This document shows positions 23,250 through 33,054 of a stretch of 64,000 bases of DNA, in pieces; position 1 is the first letter of the stretch; each line of letters opens with the position of its first letter. The DNA is from Thermohalobaculum xanthum. GTDB lineage: Bacteria; Pseudomonadota; Alphaproteobacteria; Rhodobacterales; Rhodobacteraceae. The notes beneath the pieces were generated by a model that did not search any database, was not told where the DNA came from, and saw only the letters and a list, made by a program, of their open reading frames with translations. The position numbers and the translations under genes are program-made. The stretch covers positions 124,001 through 188,000 of the forward strand of contig NZ_JAEHHL010000001.1 in assembly GCF_016623495.1 (NCBI RefSeq), in the 5' to 3' direction.

Positions 23250-24392
23250 GTGGACAGGGGCGAGACAAGCGCAGAGCCGGAATCTGGCCCTCCCGCGGGG
23301 CGGGACGACGTTGCGGCGCGCCGGTCCCGCTGGAGTTCAGATCGCAATCGCCCGATCGCAGCACTCGACCTCGGCACGAACAACTGCCGTCTGCTGATCG
23401 CGACGCCGCGGGATGGCGGCTTCGAGGTGATCGACGCATTCAGTCGCCCGGTCAGGCTGGGCGAAGGCGTCGAGGAATCTAACGCTCTCTCGTCCGCGGC
23501 CCAGGATCGGGCGATCAAGGCGCTTCGGATCTGTGCGGCAAAGATCCGTCACCATCGTGTCGTCGCATCGAGGGCCGTCGCAACCGAGGCATGCCGGCGC
23601 GCGTCGAACGGAAAGGCGTTTGTTCGCCGGGTGATGCGCGAGACGGGCTTGCCCATGTCGATCATCTCGGCCGAGGAAGAGGCGCGCCTCGCCGTCGCCG
23701 GCTGCGCGCCGCTCATCGATCCCGAGGCCGAGCAGTTGCTGGTGTTCGACATTGGCGGCGGCTCGACCGAGTTGATCTGGGTCGACATGTCTCACACGCC
23801 TCCGTCACGCCGACAGGCGCTCATTCGTGCGCTTGCACCGCTCGATCCCGGCTCGGAATGCGACACCGCGCGGGCTGCCGCGGCACACATCACCGACTGG
23901 ATCTCGGTTCCGACTGGGGTGTCGACGCTGCAGGATCGGTTCCGTCACATCGTGGATGACGCGGAGCGGTTTTCCGCAATGTCAGCGTTCTTTCGTGAGA
24001 GGCTCGCGCCGTTTCGTCCGATCTCGATGGCCCGTGGAGATGACACCCGCGGACGGCTCCAGATCGTCGGGGTGTCCGGCACCGCGACAACCTACGGGGC
24101 CCTGCACCTGGGGCTGAGGAGCTACGATCGTGCGCGGGTCGACGGCATGTGGCTGCCCGGCGAGCGAGCTGCGGCGCTGACGCAGCGTCTGATTGCGCTC
24201 GGGCCACAGGGCCGCGCGCGCCATCCGGGGATCGGGCTGAGCCGCGCTGAGCTCGTCATCTCGGGGGCCGCAATTCTCATGACGGTGCTTGACCTTTGGC
24301 CCGGAGCGCGCTTCAGGGTTGCGGACCGCGGGCTGCGAGAGGGGATGCTCTACGGCCTTCTGCGAAAGAACGGGCACTGGACGGCGCAATGA
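23250..24392 (+). CDS. Exopolyphosphatase / Ppx-GppA family phosphatase
   Basis: A 380-residue member of the ASKHA superfamily. The ATP/phosphate motif [15 protein letters not shown], the [17 protein letters not shown] segment, [10 protein letters not shown] and the second phosphate loop [14 protein letters not shown] are all present. The GTG at 23250 (AGGCAGGAA ahead) is a better start than a TTG 66 bases upstream. It lacks the long C-terminal domain of E. coli Ppx, as usual for alphaproteobacteria. The stop overlaps the ATG of rlmE (ATGA), so the two genes are coupled. Whether it cuts polyphosphate or pppGpp cannot be told from sequence. Confidence 0.9.
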   Translation: MDRGETSAEPESGPPAGRDDVAARRSRWSSDRNRPIAALDLGTNNCRLLIATPRDGGFEVIDAFSRPVRLGEGVEESNALSSAAQDRAIKALRICAAKIRHHRVVASRAVATEACRRASNGKAFVRRVMRETGLPMSIISAEEEARLAVAGCAPLIDPEAEQLLVFDIGGGSTELIWVDMSHTPPSRRQALIRALAPLDPGSECDTARAAAAHITDWISVPTGVSTLQDRFRHIVDDAERFSAMSAFFRERLAPFRPISMARGDDTRGRLQIVGVSGTATTYGALHLGLRSYDRARVDGMWLPGERAAALTQRLIALGPQGRARHPGIGLSRAELVISGAAILMTVLDLWPGARFRVADRGLREGMLYGLLRKNGHWTAQ

Positions 24393-25180
24393 GCGATGAC
24401 AAGGGGAACAAGAAGGGCGGCGAGCGCACGCTGAAGACGCGCGTCAAGACCGCGAAAGGGCGTCGCCTGAGTTCCACGTTGTGGCTCCAGCGCCAGTTGA
24501 ATGACCCGTATGTTCAGCGCGCGCGGAAGGAAGGCTATCGCGGCCGCGCCGCCTACAAGCTGATCGAGATCGACGACCGGTTCCAGATCCTCCGCCCGGG
24601 AGGACGGATCGTCGATCTGGGTTGCGCACCCGGAGGTTGGTGCCAGGTTGCCGTCGCGAGGGTCAACGCGGACGGCTCGCGCGCCGGAAAGCCGAAGGGA
24701 TTTGTCCTCGGGATCGACCTCCAGGAGGTCGAGCCCATAGCGGGCGCCGAGTTGATGCAGCTCGACTTTCTTTCGGACGGCGCGGATGACGCTGTGCGCG
24801 GGCGCCTGGACGGTCCGGCGGACGCCGTTCTGTCGGACATGGCGGCGGCGGCCTCGGGACACAAGCGGACCGATCACCTGAAGATCATGGCGCTGGCCGA
24901 GGCAGCGGCGGAGTTTGCATTCGAGGTGCTGGCGCCGGGTGGCGCGTTCGTCGCCAAGGTTCTGCAGGGCGGCACCGAGAACCAGCTGCTTGCGGTGCTG
25001 AAACAGCGCTTCGATAAGGTGCAGCATTTCAAGCCGCCGTCGAGCCGCAAGGACTCGTCCGAGATGTTCGTCGTGGCGACTGGCTTCCGCCCTGGCCGTG
25101 GCGTCGGAGACGACGAGCGCTCGGGCGATAACGGCGATGGACATAGCCCTCCGGACGGCGAGGGCTGGAGCCCGGTCTAA
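24389..25180 (+). CDS. rlmE: 23S rRNA (uridine-2'-O) methyltransferase RlmE
   Basis: A 263-residue FtsJ/RrmJ enzyme that methylates U2552 of 23S rRNA. The K-D-K-E catalytic tetrad is complete: Lys57 (AAYKLIEID), Asp150 (LSDMAAAA), Lys190 (AKVLQGG) and Glu225 ([11 protein letters not shown]). The SAM-binding motif [10 protein letters not shown] is at 75-84. A charged, lysine-rich N-terminus and a Gly/Asp-rich C-terminal tail of about 30 residues extend beyond the E. coli protein. Coupled to the phosphatase gene by an ATGA overlap. Confidence 0.95.
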   Translation: MSDDKGNKKGGERTLKTRVKTAKGRRLSSTLWLQRQLNDPYVQRARKEGYRGRAAYKLIEIDDRFQILRPGGRIVDLGCAPGGWCQVAVARVNADGSRAGKPKGFVLGIDLQEVEPIAGAELMQLDFLSDGADDAVRGRLDGPADAVLSDMAAAASGHKRTDHLKIMALAEAAAEFAFEVLAPGGAFVAKVLQGGTENQLLAVLKQRFDKVQHFKPPSSRKDSSEMFVVATGFRPGRGVGDDERSGDNGDGHSPPDGEGWSPV

Positions 25181-25287
25181 GCCGGATGTGGCACTGCGCG
25201 CGGCCTCCTGATCGCTCTTGACGACGCTTCATCCGCGCGCCATCAGGTCGCGGCCGCCGCGCTCGCGGTTTCCCGTTCGGGCCCATC

Positions 25288-26283
25288 ATGAACGATCATC
25301 TCGACCTCAAGTCCTCGGGCGATCCCGTTGCCGATCGCCGCTACGCCTATGCTGAAATGCTGCGCGCCAATGGTGATGTCGCGGCGGCGGCGGATCTCTT
25401 TCGGCAATGTGCGGAACTCGTGCCGACCTGGGCGCCGGCCTGGGCGGCGCTGGGCGACATGGAAGCCGAAAGGGGCGACGTTGATGCCGCGCTCTCTGCC
25501 TGGCGCCGTGCCCTTGCGGTGGATGCTGAAGACCGGCTGGGCGTCGAACTCAGGCTTGCGCGCTCGGGCCTCGCGCCGGCACCCCAGCTTCCGCCCGAGG
25601 GTTGGGTGCGGGCGCTCTTTGACGACTATGCGCCGACCTTCGATCGCGCCCTGATCGAGCGTCTGGGCTATGCGATCCCCGCGGCGGTTCTCGCACTTCT
25701 CGACGAAGTCGCGCCGACGCGTCCATTGCCGCGCGTTCTCGATCTTGGCTGCGGCACCGGTCTCACGGGCGAGGCGCTAAGGCATCGCGCCGGATGGCTC
25801 GAGGGCGTCGACCTTGCTCCCGGAATGCTGTCTCAGGCGCGGGCAAAAGGGGTCTTCGACACGCTGACGGAAAGCGAGGCCGTGCGTTTCCTGCAGAACG
25901 AGGCCGAGCCATATGATCTCATCGTCGCTGGCGACATGGCGCCTTACCTTGGGCCTCTGGACGCACTCTTTGACGCGGCTGCCAAGCGGCTCTGCGAGGG
26001 CGGATTGTTCCTTCTGAGTGTCGAATCCGGCCCGGATGCCGCCCCGTCGCCGGGGTGGCGTCTGCGACCTAGCCTGCGGTATGCGCATTCGCCCGAATAC
26101 CTTGACGCCGTGGCGAGCACAGTCGGATTGGCCCGGCGCGCACTGCGGCCGCTGGCGATGCGACGGGACGGGTCCCGATGGGTCGAAGGCTTCGTCGGGC
26201 TCTTCGAGCGGCCATCCCGGTCGGCGCAGTTCGCGCCGCTCCCGCCTATGGCGCTCAGCCGCCCGCGCGCGCGTGGAAGATGA
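25288..26283 (+). CDS. TPR-containing SAM-dependent methyltransferase
   Basis: A 331-residue protein with two or three TPR-like helical repeats in the first 95 residues (AYAEMLRANGDVAAAADLF; AWAALGDMEAERGDVDAAL) and a class I methyltransferase domain after that, with motif I VLDLGCGTGLTGE near residue 150 and VDLAPGMLSQAR after it. This architecture is common in alphaproteobacteria; the substrate is unknown. Its last 29 bases overlap the 3' end of the convergent ureohydrolase gene. Confidence 0.85.
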   Translation: MNDHLDLKSSGDPVADRRYAYAEMLRANGDVAAAADLFRQCAELVPTWAPAWAALGDMEAERGDVDAALSAWRRALAVDAEDRLGVELRLARSGLAPAPQLPPEGWVRALFDDYAPTFDRALIERLGYAIPAAVLALLDEVAPTRPLPRVLDLGCGTGLTGEALRHRAGWLEGVDLAPGMLSQARAKGVFDTLTESEAVRFLQNEAEPYDLIVAGDMAPYLGPLDALFDAAAKRLCEGGLFLLSVESGPDAAPSPGWRLRPSLRYAHSPEYLDAVASTVGLARRALRPLAMRRDGSRWVEGFVGLFERPSRSAQFAPLPPMALSRPRARGR

Positions 26284-27214
26284 AGCCGAGAAAGTTCAGG
26301 AGCACCTGCGCGGCAAGGATCTGCGTCGAGCCCGACGGATCATAATCGGGCGCAACCTCGACAAGGTCGATCCCGACGATGTCGTGCGACCTGGCAGCAG
26401 CCTGCAGGACCTCGAGCACTTCGTAGTAAAGAAATCCGCCATGGCTCGGCGTGCCCGTGCCCGGTGCGATCGACGGACAGAAGCCGTCGATATCGATGGT
26501 GACATATAGGCGCGCGCCCTTGGGGATGCGCGCCAACACGCCTTCGGTGCCAAGGCGTCGGACCTGGCGGACGGAAAGGATGTCGGCACCCATGGCGCGC
26601 GCATCCTCGTAGCCTTCCCTTGCGGTCGAACTCACATTCCGGATGCCAAGCTGGGTAAGACCCGTCACGTAGTCGCGTTCGGCCGCACGGCGCATCGGGT
26701 TGCCGTGGCCGTGCCGAACACCGTGGCGGACATCGACAAAATCGAGATGCGCATCGATCTGCAGAATGTGGATCGGACCACGGCCCTCGAACGCGCGGAT
26801 GCAGGGAATGTTCACCGAGTGATCGCCTCCGATCACCACCGGCAAAGCGCCTGCGTCGAGCGCCTTGCGAACACCGAGCTCGATATTGGCGTGGCTCCTC
26901 TCGGTGTCGGTGTGAACGATATCCGCGTCGCCGAGGTCAACGATCCGAACCTCGGGGCCAAGATAGACGGCGTCGTCCTCGTGATCGTATGCGCCAGCGT
27001 GGCCGAAGCTGAACAGCGTCGATGCCTCGCGCACCGCGCGTGGGCCGAAGCGGGCCCCGGCACGAAACTGCGTGCCAAAGTCGAAAGGCGCTCCCAAGAC
27101 CGTGACGTCCGCGTCGATCGCGTCCCAGTCGGCCACGTAAGGCCGCTTGCCAAAGGTCGGAATGCCCACGAAGGGAAGGTTCAGCCTGCCTGCCTCGTAT
27201 CCGTGTCTGCTCAT
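26255..27214 (-). CDS. Agmatinase-type ureohydrolase
   Basis: A 319-residue manganese enzyme of the arginase/agmatinase family; start ATG 27212-27214. All six metal ligands are present: His132 (GGDHSVN), Asp154, His156 and Asp158 (DAHLDF), Asp241 and Asp243 (DIDGFCPSIAPGTGTP). The loop after the last pair reads GFCPSIAPGT, where typical agmatinases have a sequence like VLDPAFAPGT, so the guanidino substrate may differ (agmatine, guanidinobutyrate or another). No polyamine genes are adjacent. The 3' end overlaps the convergent methyltransferase gene by 29 bases. Confidence 0.85.
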   Translation of the reverse strand: MSRHGYEAGRLNLPFVGIPTFGKRPYVADWDAIDADVTVLGAPFDFGTQFRAGARFGPRAVREASTLFSFGHAGAYDHEDDAVYLGPEVRIVDLGDADIVHTDTERSHANIELGVRKALDAGALPVVIGGDHSVNIPCIRAFEGRGPIHILQIDAHLDFVDVRHGVRHGHGNPMRRAAERDYVTGLTQLGIRNVSSTAREGYEDARAMGADILSVRQVRRLGTEGVLARIPKGARLYVTIDIDGFCPSIAPGTGTPSHGGFLYYEVLEVLQAAARSHDIVGIDLVEVAPDYDPSGSTQILAAQVLLNFLGFIFHARAGG

Positions 27215-27298
27215 CCCGCGCCTCCCGCCATCGCTCGGAACCGGCCTCACCTTCAGGGGGACGAGGGCGGCACGCAAGAGCGATGCGCGACGCGACAG

Positions 27299-28462
27299 TC
27301 AGGATGCGAGCGCCTTTTCTACGTACGCGCGATCGAGTTCGAAGCCTTCATTTCGATCGCCGGGGCCGCCGATCACCGGGGCGTAGTGATGGCCCATGCG
27401 GCGGCAGACCCACCAGTATGGGCTCTTTACCTTGGTCGAGGGGAATATTTCGACCAGTCGTGCGCCCGGCGCACTGAACAGGAGGTTGGTCAGTCCGGCA
27501 CCATGCACCGAAACGATCTCGCGCGCGGCGCGGAAGCGGGCGATCTGCTCGGCGTGATTGTCGTCCGTGGCGACGAAGCTCTCGAACCCGCGGCGCGTGA
27601 GCATTGCTTCCAGCTCAGCCTCGTTCCGCAGGCCGCGCAGCTTTGCGCCTCGCCGTGACAAGAATAGCTTCTCGCCGCCCTGCGTGTCCGGCGGGCCGTA
27701 ATATGCAGCAAAAAGCTCGTCCATTCGCTGGACCGCTGGCTTTGGCAGTTCCGGCCACTCCCAGTGGTTGTTGCCGGGGAACGAGATGATCGCCTGTTCC
27801 GGGAGCACCAGGCTATCAGCAGGCACTTCGCGCAGGATGATGCGCGTGTCCGCGCGGGCGATGACGGCGAGCACGGCGCGCTCGACCTTTCTGACCGGAG
27901 GGCGGTGGACCAATGTGATCGGGGCATCACCGATTTCGGGACGCGAAAGCATGTCGAGCAGCCGGATGCCGTTCTCGATCAGCTGGTGGAAGTAGTTGTC
28001 CGTGTTGATCATGGACGTCACCCGGCCCTCGATTGGAATCCGTGGCCGCCCCAGCCGCGCGCTCGTCGCGTTCCAGTTCGCAAATGCGCCACGCAGCAGC
28101 ACGGTGCGCCGCAGGCGTGGCAGCAGGACCGTGCCGGTAACCATGTCGATCCACGGCTGGTCGTAGACTGCGATCCGCGCGCCGGCGCGCACTCCTCCCG
28201 GGAGCGTGATCTGGGCGTCGGTGGCGTCACTGGCGAGGCACCGCGACAGGAAGTCGAGATCGGCGACGATCTCGGCCTCGGGAACCTTCGAGACCTCGTT
28301 GACAAGGACTTGGTCCGCCCCCTCGAGCATTCCGATCGAATCCGGAAACATCCCCAGTCGGTCGCCGATGCCCGGCGCGATCGCGATGATCTGACGGAGC
28401 GCCCACCACCGGATGAATCGCGTGTTGAACAGGCGTCGCACTCGCGATTTCGCGCGGGGCAT
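27299..28462 (-). CDS. Glycosyltransferase family 61 protein
   Basis: A 387-residue protein of the DUF563/GT61 group. The diagnostic C-terminal pattern is present: KLFLSRRGAKLRGLRNEAEL, then IVSVHGAGLTNLLFS and LVEIFPS. The N-terminal half contains TSMINTDNYFHQLIENGIRLLDM, another family feature. It has no membrane helix. Together with the family 2 transferase upstream on the same strand (82 bases away) it probably decorates a surface polysaccharide. No other polysaccharide genes are visible. Confidence 0.85.
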   Translation of the reverse strand: MPRAKSRVRRLFNTRFIRWWALRQIIAIAPGIGDRLGMFPDSIGMLEGADQVLVNEVSKVPEAEIVADLDFLSRCLASDATDAQITLPGGVRAGARIAVYDQPWIDMVTGTVLLPRLRRTVLLRGAFANWNATSARLGRPRIPIEGRVTSMINTDNYFHQLIENGIRLLDMLSRPEIGDAPITLVHRPPVRKVERAVLAVIARADTRIILREVPADSLVLPEQAIISFPGNNHWEWPELPKPAVQRMDELFAAYYGPPDTQGGEKLFLSRRGAKLRGLRNEAELEAMLTRRGFESFVATDDNHAEQIARFRAAREIVSVHGAGLTNLLFSAPGARLVEIFPSTKVKSPYWWVCRRMGHHYAPVIGGPGDRNEGFELDRAYVEKALAS

Positions 28463-28544
28463 GTCGCTCTACCTCTCTCCGCCGGGGCAGGTTGTTTCAA
28501 TGCGGCCCGCAGGGTCCGCGCCACGCGAGGTGTGCAGAGCAGTC

Positions 28545-29405
28545 TTAAACGCGCGCGCGCCTCTCCGCCAGCCGGCGCCGCCAGAGCTTGCGCAATGGAT
28601 AGGCCCGTTTCCCCACGTAGAAGGGAAGGGCCAGGCCGAGCAGGCTGCGCTCGACCAGGGTCCAGTCGCGGGCGTCGATCTCGGCCTTGCAGCTTGCCGC
28701 GAAATCATGCCGGATCTGCGTCAACTCCTCGGCGTTGGAGACCCGCTTGCGTGCGGCGCGGCTGACCGCACGCGGCCGGATCGTCTGATGAAACACCGTC
28801 GCGTCGTCGCCACGAACGACGTTGTCGAGGATCAGAGGGAACAGGGCGGCGTGGTCCCAGGCCCAGACATGGCGATACCCGCGTTCCACCGCATCGAGCC
28901 GCTCGAGCAGGCATTTCCTGTCCCAAAGCCCGTAAACCCAGCTCGGATGGCAGGTGAAGAGCTCCCGCAAGGTGCCGGCGATCCCCGACGACCGGCGGCG
29001 ATAGCGCCAGACCTTTCGCTGTCCGCCCGCCGCCGTTCGACTTTCCACCCTCGAGACGGCAAGCCGCGTCGCGGGATCGCTTTCGAAGATCCGAACAAGT
29101 GCCTCGAGGTAGTCCGGCGCCGACGTGTCATCATGCGCACGCCACATGAAAAGCGGTGACTCTGCCCGCTCGACCAGCAATCGGAAATTCTGCATCACCG
29201 GGATCGTTTCCGGGTGGCGCAGATGCACGAAACGCGGGTCACGCGCGGCAAAATCCGCCGCGATGTCGGGCGTTTGGTCGGTCGAGCCATTGTCCGAGAT
29301 GACGACGCTGAAGTCGCTGAAGCTTTGCGTCCGCAGCGACTCGAGCGCGTCGACGAGCGCGTCGCCGCCGTTGAAGACCGGAACACCGATGGCCACGCGC
29401 GTCAT
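28545..29405 (-). CDS. Family 2 glycosyltransferase
   Basis: A 286-residue GT-A fold transferase. The ATG at 29403-29405 has GGGGCGAT upstream; an in-frame TTG 15 bases earlier is less likely. The N-terminus MTRVAIGVPVFNGGDALVDA, the SDNGSTDQT nucleotide-binding loop and the AHDDT motif (DXD equivalent) define the family. The C-terminal part is Arg-rich and may contact membrane. Probably co-transcribed with the following family 61 transferase. Confidence 0.88.
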   Translation of the reverse strand: MTRVAIGVPVFNGGDALVDALESLRTQSFSDFSVVISDNGSTDQTPDIAADFAARDPRFVHLRHPETIPVMQNFRLLVERAESPLFMWRAHDDTSAPDYLEALVRIFESDPATRLAVSRVESRTAAGGQRKVWRYRRRSSGIAGTLRELFTCHPSWVYGLWDRKCLLERLDAVERGYRHVWAWDHAALFPLILDNVVRGDDATVFHQTIRPRAVSRAARKRVSNAEELTQIRHDFAASCKAEIDARDWTLVERSLLGLALPFYVGKRAYPLRKLWRRRLAERRARV

Positions 29406-29541
29406 TTCGGATCGCCCCAAGCTCTGCCTTGCCGCTCATAGCGTGGACGAGTTGGCGCTGCCACACCACGGGTTGTCGCACGCCGCGCATCTAGATGTCA
29501 GATGTGAGCGGAAACGTCTTCCCAATCCGGTGCCAACGTGA

Positions 29542-31038
<1,497 letters not shown>

Positions 31039-31050
31039 GGTACGCATCCG

Positions 31051-32238
31051 ATGACGCCGGGTGCGCGGGTCGCGGCCGCGATCACGGTCATTGATCTCTG
31101 GCTGTCGGGGAGCGATGGGCTCGACCGCGTTCTGACTGCGTGGGGCAGGGCGAACCGCTTCGCGGGTTCCGGCGACCGTCATGCGATTGCGGATCTGGTC
31201 TATGATGCCGTGCGTCGACTGCGCTCGGCATGCTGGGTGGCGGGTGCCGATGCGCCCGGCGCGCGCGCCGCACTGATCGGATCGCTGCGGCTCGACGGTG
31301 AGGATCCATCGGCTTTCTTCACGGGCGAAGGGCATGCTCCGGCTCCGCCCGATCCAAGCGAAGGCCCGCGCGAATTGAGCGACGCGACCGAGGCGATCCG
31401 GCTCGATCTGCCCGACTGGTTGATGGAGCATCTCGCGAACGCGTCGCGCGAGGCGTTGAGCGCGCTAAGGGTTCGCGCTCCGCTGGACCTCAGGGTCAAC
31501 GCCCTTCGGTCGGATGTCGCCCGGGCACGGCAGTTGCTTGCGGAGGAGGGCATCGAGACCGTGCCGGGACCGCTTGCGCCCAGCTGCCTACGCGTCACGG
31601 CCGGCGCCCGCAAGGTTGCGCGCAGCCGGGCGTATGCCGAGGGTCTGGTCGAGATCCAGGATGCCGCGAGCCAGGCCGCCGCTCTCGCCTCGCCGCCGCA
31701 GCCCGGCGAGACGGTGCTCGATTTCTGCGCCGGTGGCGGGGGCAAGACGCTCGCGCTCGGGGCCGCGATGCAGGGGCGCGGCCGGCTGATCGCCCACGAC
31801 ATCTCGGCCCTTCGTCTGCGGGATCTCGCTCCGCGCGCCGAGCGGGCAGGGCTGACGGTCGAGTGCCTCGGCCCCTGCGAGACCGCGAGTCTTGCGGGCG
31901 TCTGCGACCTTGTTTTTGTCGACGCGCCCTGTTCGGGCAGCGGCGCCTGGCGGCGAAACCCGGATGCGAAATGGCGCCTAACGCCGCAGCGTCTCGGGGA
32001 ACTCGTGGCAACCCAGGACACGGTGCTCGATGCCGCGTCGCAAGCGGTGCGCCCCGGAGCGCGGCTGGTCTATGCGACATGCTCGATCCTGAGCGACGAG
32101 AACGGCGATCGAGTCCGGGCGTTCCTCGATCGCAACCCTGCGTTCCGGCTGGAAGGCGATCCCATCTCTCTGATGCCCGGACCGGATGCGGGCGACGGCT
32201 TCTTCGCGGCCGTCATGTCGCGTGCGATACGAGACTGA
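31051..32238 (+). CDS. RsmB/NOP2-family rRNA cytosine-C5 methyltransferase
   Basis: A 395-residue protein with a small NusB-like N-terminal region, an RNA-binding segment, and the methyltransferase domain: motif I LDFCAGGGGKTLAL, motif IV VDAPCSGSGAWRRNPDAKW with its conserved Cys, and motif VI YATCSIL with the catalytic Cys. This two-cysteine arrangement is characteristic of m5C RNA methyltransferases. It is 12 bases after guaB and probably co-transcribed. Exact target position (C967 in E. coli) is inferred. Confidence 0.9.
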   Translation: MTPGARVAAAITVIDLWLSGSDGLDRVLTAWGRANRFAGSGDRHAIADLVYDAVRRLRSACWVAGADAPGARAALIGSLRLDGEDPSAFFTGEGHAPAPPDPSEGPRELSDATEAIRLDLPDWLMEHLANASREALSALRVRAPLDLRVNALRSDVARARQLLAEEGIETVPGPLAPSCLRVTAGARKVARSRAYAEGLVEIQDAASQAAALASPPQPGETVLDFCAGGGGKTLALGAAMQGRGRLIAHDISALRLRDLAPRAERAGLTVECLGPCETASLAGVCDLVFVDAPCSGSGAWRRNPDAKWRLTPQRLGELVATQDTVLDAASQAVRPGARLVYATCSILSDENGDRVRAFLDRNPAFRLEGDPISLMPGPDAGDGFFAAVMSRAIRD

Positions 32239-32431
32239 GCGACTTGCCCTTGTGGCCCGCGAGGACATCGCATGTGCGGTGGATACGCCTGAAGGCCGCG
32301 CGGATCGAACCCGGACAGCGAGAGCGGCCTCATTCAAGCGCGGAATTCGCATCCCGCGCTTCAACGGAAGGCTTGGGGCTTGGCCTCTTGTAGAATAACG
32401 TTCCATCAGTGCCACTGAACGGGAATTTCCG

Positions 32432-32962
32432 ATGAAGCTCTTCTTGAAACCGCGGGCCGCCCTGTGCGTGGCCGGCCTCCTGGCCGTATCTGCGTGCAAC
32501 TCGGCGCCCGAGCCCGCTTACATCCCGCCGCCGCCGCCGCCCAACGAAGGCCCGGTGTGGACCCCGGACACGAACGGCGATGGCACGATCGACAGTGCCG
32601 AATGGAAGGCAAGCGGGGACGCTACCCACGCCAAGCTCGATACCAATTCAGACGGCGTGGTAACCGAAGTCGAGATTGGCACTTCCTTTGACGCGCTCGA
32701 TCACGACGGCGACGGCGTGCTGACAAGCAAGGAGATGTATGTCGACGAGCTCGACAAGGACCGCGACGCGCAGATCACGAGATCCGAGTGGGCGGCAGGA
32801 TCGCTGCACCAGATCTTCGACTACAATCAAGACGGTCATGTCAGCCAGGAAGAATTGCAGATGCGCCGTGGCGAGCAGTTCAAGATCAATGACGAGGATG
32901 GCAACGGGCGTCTGTCCGACCTCGAAATCTCGGGCAACAACGTCAAGCTCTTCTCGTTCTGA
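32432..32962 (+). CDS. Lipoprotein with six EF-hand loops
   Basis: A 176-residue exported lipoprotein. The signal peptide ends in a lipobox VSA-Cys22, followed by a proline-rich linker (PPPPPP, 32-37). Six EF-hand calcium loops start at Asp46, Asp70, Asp90, Asp108, Asp130 and Asp154, each ending in Glu 11 residues later. The fourth has Ala in place of the usual Gly at position 6. Six loops in about 120 residues leave nothing but EF-hands in the mature protein. It sits between rsmB and cckA on the plus strand with spacers of about 190 and 90 bases. Periplasmic calcium buffering or sensing is a guess. Confidence 0.85.
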   Translation: MKLFLKPRAALCVAGLLAVSACNSAPEPAYIPPPPPPNEGPVWTPDTNGDGTIDSAEWKASGDATHAKLDTNSDGVVTEVEIGTSFDALDHDGDGVLTSKEMYVDELDKDRDAQITRSEWAAGSLHQIFDYNQDGHVSQEELQMRRGEQFKINDEDGNGRLSDLEISGNNVKLFSF

Positions 32963-32984
32963 TCGCGTCGCTCGGCGGGCGAGC

Positions 32985-33000
32985 TTTACGGTTGATTAAC
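32985..33000 (+). promoter_or_regulatory. CtrA-like box upstream of cckA
   Basis: TTTA-N7-TTAAC, one base away from the CtrA consensus TTAA-N7-TTAA(C), 55 bases before the cckA start. CckA phosphorylates CtrA through ChpT in alphaproteobacteria, so a feedback loop is conceivable. Pattern match only. Confidence 0.4.
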
Positions 33001-33054
33001 CCTCGTCGGGGAACAAGTCTCGGAGGCGCCGGAGCTTCCGTGTGCGAGGGAGTG

